Positions 25,705 through 36,138 of a stretch of DNA of 64,000 nt are shown piece after piece (the stretch's first letter is position 1; every line of letters starts with the position of its first letter). Origin of the DNA: Hyphomonadaceae bacterium (GTDB lineage: Bacteria > Pseudomonadota > Alphaproteobacteria > Caulobacterales > Aquidulcibacteraceae); contig WRPI01000005.1 in the NCBI GenBank assembly GCA_009773395.1, forward strand, positions 62,001 through 126,000, written 5' to 3'. The notes beneath the pieces were generated by a model that did not search any database, was not told the DNA's origin, and worked only from the letters and a program-made list of their open reading frames with translations. Made by a program: the position numbers and the translations under genes.

Positions 25705-26093
25705 TAGCTATTGATACAAATATTCTTATCCGAACGATTGTTTTTGACAATTTGGAACAAAAGGCGGCGTCCGAAAAACTGCTTATGCAAAATAAATGCT
25801 TTGTTGCAAACAGTGTTGTACAAGAAGTATTTTGGCTTTTGAGCAAAATCTACAAAATCGGCAAAGCGGATATTTCGAAAACACTACGGATACTAATGGA
25901 TTCTGATAATTTGTCATTTGAAAACGAGCAAACAATCAGAATGGCAATATTGTATTTTGAAAATGGGATGGATTTTGCCGATGCAATGCATCTATTAAGT
26001 GCGCAGAATTGTGATAAGTTCTACACCTTCGACAAAAAGTTTGTAAAATCCGCGAAAAATATTCAATCACCGACCCAAGTCGAACTTTTATAA
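25701..26093 (+). CDS. vapC: VapC-type PIN-domain toxin
   Basis: 130 aa. The PIN-domain acidic residues are visible: D5 in IAIDTNILIR, E42 in VVQEVFWLL, and the D pair in MDFADAMHLL. PIN toxins are ribonucleases that cleave tRNA or rRNA. No stop interrupts the frame, unlike the HigB and ParDE genes in this window, so this pair looks functional. Its stop lies 11 bp before ilvN, so read-through from the TA promoter could reach ilvN. Confidence 0.9.
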   Translation: MIAIDTNILIRTIVFDNLEQKAASEKLLMQNKCFVANSVVQEVFWLLSKIYKIGKADISKTLRILMDSDNLSFENEQTIRMAILYFENGMDFADAMHLLSAQNCDKFYTFDKKFVKSAKNIQSPTQVELL

Positions 26094-26104
26094 GGTCAAA
26101 ACCA

Positions 26105-26647
26105 ATGCCACAACCCGCTTCCGCCTATTTTATACCAGAAACCAAAGACGCAATCATAAGAACTACGCTTGCGGTTATTGTTGTTAACGAGCCAGGGGTT
26201 TTGGCGCGCGTGGTTGGGCTTTTTTCGGCGCGTGGCTATAATATCGAAAGCCTTACAGTGGCCGAAACCGATCACGAAGCCCATACTTCGCGCATCACCA
26301 TCGTAACATCGGGCACTTATGCGACCTTGGCGCAAATCAAAGCGCAGATTTCGCGCATTGTGCCAGTAAAACGAGTTATCGATTTTTATGGCGATAATGA
26401 AGCCGTGTCGCGTGAACTGGCTTTGGTAAAAGTCGCGGGCCAAGGCGATCATCGGGTCGAGGCTTTGCGCTTGGCAGACGCTTTCAAATGCCGCATAATG
26501 GACGCGACCTTGGATACGTTCACTTTTGAATTGACTGGAAGCTCAAAAAAGCTCGATGATTTTATCAATTTGATGAAACCATTGGGCTTGGTCGAAGTTT
26601 CAAGAACTGGTGTCGCGACAATTCGCCGTGGCAGTGAAAAAGTATAA
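26105..26647 (+). CDS. ilvN: Acetolactate synthase, regulatory (small) subunit
   Basis: 180 aa with an N-terminal ACT domain (AVIVVNEPGVLARVVGLFSARGYNIESL) that binds valine and a C-terminal ALS-SS-C domain. It activates IlvB and confers feedback inhibition. Normally it directly follows ilvB; here three small genes, a His-rich protein, a YkgJ protein and VapBC lie between. The start at ATG 26105 precedes the ACT domain by ~20 residues, as in other alphaproteobacteria. Confidence 0.95.
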   Translation: MPQPASAYFIPETKDAIIRTTLAVIVVNEPGVLARVVGLFSARGYNIESLTVAETDHEAHTSRITIVTSGTYATLAQIKAQISRIVPVKRVIDFYGDNEAVSRELALVKVAGQGDHRVEALRLADAFKCRIMDATLDTFTFELTGSSKKLDDFINLMKPLGLVEVSRTGVATIRRGSEKV

Positions 26648-26676
26648 GTGAAAAAGTAAAGTGCGCGGAAATTGAA

Positions 26677-27354
26677 ATGAAAACATCTACCAAAATATTC
26701 ACTGGCATTTTGCTATTTTTATTGGCCTTGGCGGTCATTTGGCGGTTTTTGCCCTCCAAGACTCGGCAGGCAATCGTTGGAACGCCAAAAGCCGCCGATT
26801 TGATAATGGCCGTTGGCGGTGATCCGCGAATGCTGGTTTGCCAAAGCGCTGCTGATGCTGAATTGGGTAGCGCGGAAACCCGCGCCAAACTTGGGATTAC
26901 TGAGCCGCTTGCTGCCCGCACTGATGCCAGTGCGGTTTATCGGGTTTCGGTTTTGCGCGGAGTTGGCGATAGTTTTGCTCTCACTTTTTGGACCCCAAAA
27001 TCGGGTGCGCCGGGGAAAATTAAGGTGGCAAAAGTAAATAATTCAAGCGCCGAGGCGACCATCGAAGAACATGACCTTATCTTCATCCAAGCCGAACAAT
27101 TGGTACATGCATTTGCAGTGGTGGATATTTGGGCCGAAAATCGCATGACATTGAAAACTAAGAAAGTGACAGCCCCCGCCAGCGCAGTGATAGAAATTAT
27201 CGCGCCAAATGTTTCTAAATGCGTGACAACTCGCTATGATGATGAACATATAAAATCACTAATGAATGAGTTTATGCTTCGCATTCCTGCGGTTCTAACC
27301 CAAATTTCATTGGACGGTTTCGCGGCACCAGAGCAAAGAATAATGGGAAATTAA
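26677..27354 (+). CDS. Hypothetical membrane-anchored or exported protein
   Basis: 225 aa. An N-terminal hydrophobic segment (about 7-25) acts as a signal anchor or signal peptide; the rest is soluble with no motif I recognise. One Cys pair (VCQS and KCVTT) might be a disulfide. It starts 29 bp after ilvN on the same strand and is followed by the proline-rich protein at 27386. Confidence 0.6.
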   Translation: MKTSTKIFTGILLFLLALAVIWRFLPSKTRQAIVGTPKAADLIMAVGGDPRMLVCQSAADAELGSAETRAKLGITEPLAARTDASAVYRVSVLRGVGDSFALTFWTPKSGAPGKIKVAKVNNSSAEATIEEHDLIFIQAEQLVHAFAVVDIWAENRMTLKTKKVTAPASAVIEIIAPNVSKCVTTRYDDEHIKSLMNEFMLRIPAVLTQISLDGFAAPEQRIMGN

Positions 27355-27385
27355 TTTCGAGAAATAATATTAAAGGTATGGCCTA

Positions 27386-29907
<2,522 letters not shown>

Positions 29908-30068
29908 TATTTCGTGGGATTAATGCGCAATCCTTCCATGTTTAATGGGTGAAGGCGTCGAAGTAGACGGAGGGGGTATTGCTTTGAAATCAACCCGTTC
30001 AGCGAGAGCGCTACGCACTCGACCAACTTCCCCAGCTTGAAACCTCCGCGAAAGTTATGAAGAACAGT

Positions 30069-30158
30069 GTCATCCCCGAATTTTCGTAGAAAATGTCGGG
30101 GATCTCGGTGAAATAAAGACCAGATCCCCGACAAAATCTGCGATTTTTCGGGGATGAC
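30069..30158. repeat. 90-bp palindromic GTCATCCCC element
   Basis: Outer arms GTCATCCCCGAA (30069-30080) and TTCGGGGATGAC (30147-30158); inner arms GTCGGGGATCT (30095-30105) and AGATCCCCGAC (30122-30132). The whole can fold into a long structure with two nested perfect stems. The outer sequence relates to the GTCATCCCGC repeat at 10610. Confidence 0.75.
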
Positions 30159-30229
30159 AGTAAGTTCCATGCCTTTCGCAGAGACCCCAGCTTGGGGAAG
30201 CAGAAGTGCGAACCTTGTCAGCAGTCTGA

Positions 30230-30261
30230 AGCGATTCTCAAGGAGTCGCTTTTTTATTTTG
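30230..30261 (+). terminator. Rho-independent terminator-like hairpin
   Basis: AGCGATTC-TCAAG-GAGTCGCT followed by TTTTTATTTT; one G-T pair in the stem. It could end ilvC transcripts or a small RNA from the repeat-rich region before it. Confidence 0.6.
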
Positions 30262-30325
30262 CCTTCTTGACTCTTTTGTGTAGTGGTTTAATAACACACG
30301 GATACACCAACAAAAAGAGGGCAAA

Positions 30326-31021
30326 ATGACAACCCAATCGCAAATACGCAATTTATCTCTTTATGGCGGCCTTGCCTATCTTGGCGTAATTATTACTGGT
30401 ATATTTTCGGAAGCCTTCGTTCGTGGCGGCTTGACGGTCACCAATAACCCAGCGCAAACCGCACAAAATATCGCCGATAATATTGGCTTGTGGCGCCTAG
30501 CAGCGGGGGCCGATGTTTTCACGATCGGCTTGGATATTGTGGTTGCGCTTTGCCTTTATTATTTGCTGAAACCCACTAATCCCGCTCTCTCTTTATTGGT
30601 AGCATTTTTGCGAATTGTCTCGCTTGCAGTATTGGCAATTGGTGTGCTTTCCCATTTCCTTCCAGCCCTTCTCCTTGATAGCGGGGAAAATTTGAATGTG
30701 TTTTCCAAAGAACAACTCAATGCTATGGGATATTTGAGCTTGCGATTACACAATGTAACTTACCATGTGTGCTTAATTTTGTGCGGGTTTTACAATTTAT
30801 TGATGGGGTATTTATTGTATAAATCAGATTTTTTCCCAAAACTCATCGGCATCGCGATTATCATTTGTGGAGCTTGCCAGTTCGCCAATAGCTTCACGTT
30901 TTTTGTCGCGCCGCAAATCCAAGATTTGATTGGCGACTATGCACTTATGCCCGCTTTATTGGCGGAATTGGCGCTCACATATTGGTTGATTTATCGCGGT
31001 ATTCGGCCTAAAATTGGTTGA
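30326..31021 (+). CDS. DUF4386 membrane protein
   Basis: 231 aa with about six membrane segments and the DUF4386 pattern: GGLAYLGVIITGIFSE at the start, a central RLHNVTYHVCLILCGFYNLLMGYLLYKS and LLAELALTYWLIYRGI at the end. Ribosome binding site AGAGGG. The function is unknown. Confidence 0.85.
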   Translation: MTTQSQIRNLSLYGGLAYLGVIITGIFSEAFVRGGLTVTNNPAQTAQNIADNIGLWRLAAGADVFTIGLDIVVALCLYYLLKPTNPALSLLVAFLRIVSLAVLAIGVLSHFLPALLLDSGENLNVFSKEQLNAMGYLSLRLHNVTYHVCLILCGFYNLLMGYLLYKSDFFPKLIGIAIIICGACQFANSFTFFVAPQIQDLIGDYALMPALLAELALTYWLIYRGIRPKIG

Positions 31022-31040
31022 AAATGGTGTGAAAATTGGT

Positions 31041-31628
31041 ATGAAGATGAAACCTGCTGCAATTATCGCCTGCTTATTTGTGCTTGCATTAAATGGCGCA
31101 GCCTCGGCCCAAACTGGCCCAGCAGCCGAACAGGTTCGCTATGATTGGAACCGCGATGGCCATATGGACAAAGCCATGTTGGTGGAAAGCAATGAAGACG
31201 AAAGCGTATCATTGCACATTCATTTTGGCCGCCCCAATGGGAGGTTTGCCCCGCCTATCATCGCCACCAATTTTGCAGGTTCGTCGCCAATGATTGGCGA
31301 TCCCGCCCATATTAAGCTTAATGCTGCCAATTCTATTGTTGTCACTTCTTCGCATATTGGCATCGGGCGCAGCAAATATGAAGCCGATACTTTGGTGGCT
31401 TTTCGTGGCGGGCAAATGAAAGTAGTTGGCTATAAAATTGCGCGCTGGGATGCTTTTGATCCTGAAGCGGCAACTTCATGCGACGTAAATTTCTCCACAG
31501 GCCGCGCAGTTGTTTTGCACACAAGCCAGCGTAGAACCCGTGTGGTGCGTCATAATTTAGCGCCCGTGCCCATCAGAAATTGGAAAATGTTGCCAGAATT
31601 GCGCGGCACTTGCCCGGCTTATGATTGA
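31041..31628 (+). CDS. Exported FG-GAP/EF-hand-like repeat protein
   Basis: I take ATG 31041 (MKMKPAAIIAC) as the start, with the signal peptide ending ASAQ; ATG 31014 in the end of the previous gene would add nine residues. 195 aa. RYDWNRDGHMDKAMLVES is an EF-hand/VCBS-like calcium loop (D-x-N-x-D-G-x-x-D), typical of FG-GAP beta-propeller units, but only one clear copy is seen. Probably periplasmic, function unknown. Confidence 0.6.
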   Translation: MKMKPAAIIACLFVLALNGAASAQTGPAAEQVRYDWNRDGHMDKAMLVESNEDESVSLHIHFGRPNGRFAPPIIATNFAGSSPMIGDPAHIKLNAANSIVVTSSHIGIGRSKYEADTLVAFRGGQMKVVGYKIARWDAFDPEAATSCDVNFSTGRAVVLHTSQRRTRVVRHNLAPVPIRNWKMLPELRGTCPAYD

Positions 31629-31915
31629 GTTATTTCTCAGAATAAAGTGGCGTAATTATTATGAAACCCACTCCGCATGCCTAGCCAAGGTTAAGTTCAC
31701 GCGATTATGTCCGCGATTTGATACGGCGCGATAATGCCACCTTAACTTGCGTAAGCATGAATTTCATTCATGATTGAATCGCCCAAATCTTGTATGTTAA
31801 TGTCCGTTATATAGGTGTGCCTTTTTAGTCGCACTTGAAAAATCCTAACTCACCAACCAAGTAGAAAGTGACAATATTGTTAGAAAGCCAGTTCAAATTG
31901 GCATAAACCGAGCAA
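31629..31915. other. 287-bp intergenic region
   Basis: No gene recognised. AAGGTTAAG (about 31687) and CTTAACTT (about 31740) form a loose inverted repeat. No promoter is obvious for the 31916 gene. Confidence 0.4.
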
Positions 31916-32632
31916 ATGCGCCGCAAATTCGAGAATTTCATAAACTATTTCACAACAATGGAATCTAGTTCACAAAAAGCTGTTTGGATCGCTTTTGTGC
32001 TTTTTACAATTGCTGGCATAATTGCCGCTGCGGGCACGGTATTTCTTGAAGTCGATCAGGGCGCAATTGCCAATTTTTTTCGCGGCTTGCGCGGTTTGTG
32101 GTGGTCGCCAATTGCGGTTACGCTGGTTTTTGTGGTCTTGGCATTTTTGGGCGCGCCGCAGGTAATTTTAATTGCGGCGACAGTAGCAGTTTTTGACACT
32201 TATGAAGGAATAATCCTTTCATGGGTCGCTACCCTGGTTTCGGCAAGCGTTGGATTTGGATTAGGCCGCTTTGGCGGGGCTGGCTTAGTGCAAAAATTAT
32301 TGGGTGGACGCGGCAAAAAAGCACTGCGCTTCATTTCAAATAACGGATTTTTGACTAGTTTATTGGTCCGCCAAGTCCCCACTGGCCCTTTTATTTTGGT
32401 CAATCTGGCCTTGGGCGCGGCGAAAATAAGGGCGTCATGGTTTATAGCCGGAACTGGCCTTGGTATTTTGCCAAAAATACTATTGGTCGCATTTGGATCT
32501 GAGGGAATCGAAGATGCGTTCGACGGCGATGGCTTGGGCGCTTTGGTATTTTTTGTCGCCGCCGCGATTATATGGGCGCTCATCGTGTTTGGCGTCAGGC
32601 CGATGCTGCTAAAGTTGCAAAATAGAGACTAA
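31916..32632 (+). CDS. TVP38/TMEM64-family (DedA-like, SNARE-associated) membrane protein
   Basis: 238 aa. Several membrane segments and the TVP38/VTT pattern: FLGAPQVILIAATVAVFDTYEGIILSWVATLVSASVGFGLGR by segments, and RQVPTGPFILVNLALGAAKI, with a GLGILPK turn. Members are probably lipid-related transporters or scramblases in the inner membrane. Substrate unknown. Confidence 0.85.
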   Translation: MRRKFENFINYFTTMESSSQKAVWIAFVLFTIAGIIAAAGTVFLEVDQGAIANFFRGLRGLWWSPIAVTLVFVVLAFLGAPQVILIAATVAVFDTYEGIILSWVATLVSASVGFGLGRFGGAGLVQKLLGGRGKKALRFISNNGFLTSLLVRQVPTGPFILVNLALGAAKIRASWFIAGTGLGILPKILLVAFGSEGIEDAFDGDGLGALVFFVAAAIIWALIVFGVRPMLLKLQNRD

Positions 32633-32687
32633 ATTCTAAAAAACACGATATTTTGGTAAAAATTACTAATTGTTAGCCAAAAATGGG

Positions 32688-32715
32688 TTGAATTAGAAAA
32701 TTATTGCATTATAGA
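32688..32715 (+). promoter_or_regulatory. leuA promoter
   Basis: TTGAAT (32688-32693), 16 bp, TATAGA (32710-32715), about 78 bp before the GTG of leuA. No attenuator, leader peptide or terminator hairpin is visible between it and leuA, in contrast to ilvB. Confidence 0.55.
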
Positions 32716-32793
32716 CTAATTTTGCAACATTTGCATTGCAGTTCGAGCTATATTACAAATCAATCAAACGACCTATTTGAAAGGGAAATAAAA

Positions 32794-34332
32794 GTGAGCG
32801 ACCATATTCGTATTTTTGACACCACAATGCGCGACGGCGAACAAAGCCCCGGTGCGTCCATGTCACATTTCGAAAAATTGGAACTCGCAAAACTCCTCGA
32901 AGAAATGAAAGTCGATGTTATCGAAGCTGGCTTTCCGATTGCCAGCCAAGGCGATTTTGATGCCGTAAAAGCGATTTCGGAAATTGTATCGCAAAGCATC
33001 GTCTGTGGCCTTTCGCGCGCAGGCGCCAAGGATATTGAACGCTGTGCCGAGGCGGTGAGGGGCGCGGCACGCCCGCGCATTCACACCTTCATTTCAACTT
33101 CGCCTTTGCACATGAAACATAAATTGCAAATGGAACCGGAACAGGTGCTTGAAGCAATCCATGGTTCGGTGACCTTGGCGCGCAATTTGGTGGGCGATGT
33201 TGAATGGTCCGCCGAAGATGCCACCCGCAGCACCCGTGATTTTTTGCGCCGCGCAGTTGAGACGGCCATCAAAGCCGGCGCGACCACCATCAATGTTCCC
33301 GATACAGTTGGTTATGGCGTCCCAGACGAATATGGTGCTATTTTCAAAGACTTAATTGAAAATGTTCCGGGTGCGGATGAAGTTATTTTTTCCGCCCATT
33401 GCCATAATGATTTGGGCTTGGCGGTCGCCAATTCGCTTGCGGCAGTGCAAAATGGCGCGCGGCAAATTGAATGCGCGATCAATGGCCTTGGCGAACGGGC
33501 GGGCAATGCCGCGCTTGAAGAAATCGTGATGGCGCTAAAAGTGCGCGAAAATGCAATGCCATTTAGCACGCAAATTGACGCCACAAGGCTATTCGTGGCT
33601 TCGAAAATGGTCTCACGCATAACCGGTTTTCCCGTGCAGTATAATAAAGCGATTGTCGGTAAAAATGCCTTCGCGCATGAATCGGGTATTCACCAAGACG
33701 GCATGTTGAAAAACGCCGAAACCTACGAAATTATGACGCCTGAATCCGTGGGCCAAGGCGGCACAAATTTGGTGATGGGCAAACATTCGGGCCGCCACGC
33801 GTTCAAAGATAAATTGCGCGCTTTGGGTTACGAATTATCCGACAATGCCTTCATGGATGCTTTCACCCGCTTCAAAGATTTGGCCGACAAAAAGAAGTTC
33901 ATTTTTGATGATGATTTGGTGGCATTGGTCGATGATGCGGCGTCGCATGTTGATGATGCCATAAAAGTCTCGCGCCTTCGCGTTGTGGCCGGCACCGATG
34001 GCCCACAGACTGCGGAAATTGACTTGTTAATTAATGGCGAAAAACGCTGGACCACTATGCGCGGCAATGGCCCCGTGGACGCAGTATTCAACGCCATTCG
34101 CGCCCTAGTGCCGCATGAAGCGGTGTTGGATTTATACCAAGTTCATGCGGTTACTGAAGGCACCGACGCCCAAGCCGAAGTTTCAGTGCGCCTCGCCGAG
34201 GGCGGCTATTACGCCACCGCCCGCGCCGCCGACGCCGACACACTGGTCGCCAGCGCCAAAGCCTACGTAGGCGCCCTCAACCGCCTTATGACTAAGCAAA
34301 AACGGCACGGTGGTGAAGTGCAGGTGGGTTGA
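32794..34332 (+). CDS. leuA: 2-isopropylmalate synthase
   Basis: Start GTG 32794 (VSDHIRIFDTTMRDGEQSPGASM) with AAGGGA seven bases upstream; 512 aa, matching the long bacterial form. TIM-barrel catalytic motifs: FDTTMRDGEQSPG, HCHNDLGLAVANSLAAV (metal-binding HxH), GLGERAGNAALEE, and the C-terminal regulatory domain that binds leucine. First committed step of leucine synthesis. Cytoplasmic. Confidence 0.96.
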   Translation: MSDHIRIFDTTMRDGEQSPGASMSHFEKLELAKLLEEMKVDVIEAGFPIASQGDFDAVKAISEIVSQSIVCGLSRAGAKDIERCAEAVRGAARPRIHTFISTSPLHMKHKLQMEPEQVLEAIHGSVTLARNLVGDVEWSAEDATRSTRDFLRRAVETAIKAGATTINVPDTVGYGVPDEYGAIFKDLIENVPGADEVIFSAHCHNDLGLAVANSLAAVQNGARQIECAINGLGERAGNAALEEIVMALKVRENAMPFSTQIDATRLFVASKMVSRITGFPVQYNKAIVGKNAFAHESGIHQDGMLKNAETYEIMTPESVGQGGTNLVMGKHSGRHAFKDKLRALGYELSDNAFMDAFTRFKDLADKKKFIFDDDLVALVDDAASHVDDAIKVSRLRVVAGTDGPQTAEIDLLINGEKRWTTMRGNGPVDAVFNAIRALVPHEAVLDLYQVHAVTEGTDAQAEVSVRLAEGGYYATARAADADTLVASAKAYVGALNRLMTKQKRHGGEVQVG

Positions 34333-34351
34333 TTTTTGGTTAGATTGGCGT

Positions 34352-34424
34352 GTCCTCCCTTGCGGAGCAAAGCGTAGCAGGGGAGGTGGCCATGCGTAGC
34401 CAAGGGCGAAGCATGGACGGAGGT
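34352..34424. repeat. GGAGG-type intergenic repeat (diverged)
   Basis: Downstream of leuA, GTCCTCCCTTGCGGAG...GGGGAGGTGGCC and the following GCGTAGCCAAGG...GCATGGACGGAGG resemble the intergenic repeat at 14502-14657. It may act as a transcription end for leuA. Confidence 0.5.
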
Positions 34425-34430
34425 AGAAAT

Positions 34431-34550
34431 CGGGGACATGATGTGAATTAAGTGTATTTATTGTCATTTGCAGCTTTGTTGAGTTGTGATAAATCGGGCA
34501 AATGAAACACCAAAGAAAACAAAGTCCGTTTAATTCACATCATGTCCCCG
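34431..34550. mobile_element. 120-bp element with perfect 21-bp inverted ends
   Basis: Ends 34431-34451 and 34530-34550 are perfect reverse complements (CGGGGACATGATGTGAATTA plus one A). The 78 bp between carry no gene. This resembles the paired GGGGACA-type ends found around REP-associated tyrosine transposases, but no transposase gene is present. The right end also supplies the start of a short frame into the RHS-like fragment. Confidence 0.7.
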
Positions 34551-34721
34551 TTTTATGGCGCCGTTACTAAAGTTGGAGTTACAGCAGGCGTTGGAATTTT
34601 AAAGGGACCCACATACAACATGAATGCTACTGTCTACTCAAATCCAAATCAGCTCGGCAGTTTTACAACATTTGGCCTTCGTGATTACGCAAAGTATGGC
34701 GTGAGGCAGTTATGCAAGTAG
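34542..34721 (+). pseudogene. Possible RHS-toxin C-terminal remnant
   Basis: From ATG 34542 (inside the inverted repeat end) to TAG 34721 there are 59 codons; beyond the element border (34551) the text reads FYGAVTKVGVTAGVG, GPTYNMNATVYSNPN and FGLRDYAKYGVRQLCK. The frame has no start of its own outside the repeat, so it is probably the tail of a larger gene whose front has been lost. The overlap (10 bp) with the next small gene is typical for a toxin tip followed by its immunity gene. No toxin family is recognised. Confidence 0.4.
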
Positions 34722-34999
34722 GTCAAATAAAGATTGTAATTTTTGTATTGATGGCAATTGTTGCAATCACGTTGGGTTTGTGGTCAGGGTTAAACTTTGA
34801 CAGAATGATTGCTGAAATCAATCGCAAGCGCCCGAAAGATATGCAAATACCTCTTTATTTTAATTCGAAGTCTTTGGCGGAAGTTGAAATATTATACGCT
34901 ACACACTATCCAGAAGGCAAGCTGCATATTTACAGCAAACGCTTTAAAATCGCTGGTATAGTTTGGTTTGCCACCTTTTTGATTTATATGTTCATTTAA
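34712..34999 (+). CDS. Small two-helix membrane protein, possible immunity protein
   Basis: 95 aa with membrane segments at about 7-25 and 78-95 and a charged middle region (INRKRPKDMQIPLYFNSKSL). It overlaps the preceding RHS-like tail fragment and is followed by an RHS/YD-repeat fragment. By position it could be the immunity gene of a polymorphic toxin; membrane-type immunity proteins are known in other systems, so this is plausible but unproved. The family is not recognised. Confidence 0.5.
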   Translation: MQVGQIKIVIFVLMAIVAITLGLWSGLNFDRMIAEINRKRPKDMQIPLYFNSKSLAEVEILYATHYPEGKLHIYSKRFKIAGIVWFATFLIYMFI

Positions 35000-35005
35000 G
35001 CCACC

Positions 35006-35089
35006 ATGCGTGATGGGCAGGTGGTGAATTATGGCTATGATGCAATTGGGCGGGTATCGGCACTATCGGGCGCACTTACCCAAAATTAG
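35006..35089 (+). pseudogene. RHS/YD-repeat core fragment
   Basis: In the frame of the preceding gene after its stop, the sequence reads RDGQVVNYGYDAIGRVSALSG and stops at TAG 35089. YGYDAIGRV is a textbook YD repeat of RHS proteins. With only 27 codons it is a remnant. The stop codon overlaps the first bases of the solo repeat end at 35089. Confidence 0.7.
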
Positions 35090-35107
35090 GGACATGATGT
35101 GAATTAA
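35089..35107 (+). repeat. Third, single end copy (GGGACATGATGTGAATTAA)
   Basis: Nineteen bases identical to the forward end of the 34431 element. It is inverted relative to the end at 34530-34550, so the RHS remnants (34551-35088) lie between two inverted copies. No partner is seen to its right. Confidence 0.7.
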
Positions 35108-35269
35108 ACTTGCCAAATATATCAATTTGGCGGACTTTTCCCAATCAAAGTTGTTTGGAGGTAATTTCGGTGACAAATTATCAATTACCCAATTGCAAAA
35201 TTGCATAGCGTGAAAAATATTGCTGCAATTCGGTCATGCAAAGCGATTTATTGCAAGCCAAAACCCGCT

Positions 35270-36016
35270 CTACCCCTTAATAAAATAAGTAATCGTCGTC
35301 ACAACTCTTACAGTCTTATCAATTTGTTTTTCGCCGCTTTCGTTGGGGATTTCGACAGCAGGGTTTACTTCGATTACGCCTTGGTTGGCGTTTTGGATGC
35401 CACCGACACGGGCGCCTGATTGTTGGGCGAATTGCTGGGCGGCGTCACGGGCGCGGCGGGTGGCTTCGGTGAGTAAGACTGGTTTAAGGTCGTTTAATTT
35501 GGTGAAAAGAAAAGTTGGCCCGGCGCTGTATGAATCGGACGAAAAAATAACGCCTTGGTCAATCAATGCGGCAATGCCACTTGATGCGGTCGAGATTTTA
35601 TTGACATCAGTTGAGCGCACCATGACATTTTCGGTCAAAACATAGCGCACGCCTTCGGACACTTGCTGGCCATAGCTATCGGCCCATTTATCCTGCACTT
35701 GGATGTTTTGCACGCTAATGTCAGCGGGCGCAAATCCTTGCGCTTTGAGGTAGTTCTGCACCGCGACATTGCTTGAATTAAGGCTCGCACGGGCATCAGC
35801 CAATGATGGGCCCGTGGCCACAAACTTTATCGGCCAAAAGCCAAGGTCGGCTTTAACGCTGCGCTCCGCGAGGCCCTTAACGGTTACAGTGCGAAAACCA
35901 AGGCGCGATTTCACCAAACCATGCCCCGCAAAAAAGCCAGCCGAAGCTATGCCGATTGCCAAAACTGCGGCGGGAATAAGTTTGCTGTCGAAAGCAGGAA
36001 TGAGTTTATTGTCCAT
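35270..36016 (-). CDS. SIMPL-domain (DUF541) membrane-anchored protein
   Basis: 248 aa, with GGAG eight bases before its ATG. An N-terminal signal anchor (about 14-35) is followed by a SIMPL domain: RTVTVKGLAERSVKADLGFW, QNIQVQDKWADSYGQQV, and the late ATRRARDAAQQFAQQSGARVG. SIMPL proteins are periplasmic oligomers, including the oxidative-stress protein YggE. The exact role is not known. Confidence 0.88.
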   Translation of the reverse strand: MDNKLIPAFDSKLIPAAVLAIGIASAGFFAGHGLVKSRLGFRTVTVKGLAERSVKADLGFWPIKFVATGPSLADARASLNSSNVAVQNYLKAQGFAPADISVQNIQVQDKWADSYGQQVSEGVRYVLTENVMVRSTDVNKISTASSGIAALIDQGVIFSSDSYSAGPTFLFTKLNDLKPVLLTEATRRARDAAQQFAQQSGARVGGIQNANQGVIEVNPAVEIPNESGEKQIDKTVRVVTTITYFIKG

Positions 36017-36138
36017 AATTGAAGCTCCAATCGGTTGGCGCGATATTCACGCCTCAATTATGTTATTTATTGGGCGAAATGCAAGTGATTTCTTGGAAAT
36101 CGCTTTGCAAAATACGCACCATTACTTATTGCGGTGGA

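Larger units (their letters stand above)
29908..30325. other. Intergenic region with repeats and a terminator
   Basis: 418 bp between ilvC and the 30326 gene without a credible protein gene. It holds a GGAGG-type text (about 29940-30055), the palindromic element at 30069-30158, a small hairpin CCCCAGCTTGGGG (about 30185) and a terminator-like hairpin (30230-30261). Confidence 0.5.

Noticed and set aside
29908-30260. Possible SRP RNA or other structured housekeeping RNA
   Set aside because: No conserved SRP core (GGAAGGxAGCAGCC) or tmRNA signature is present; hairpins belong to dispersed repeats.
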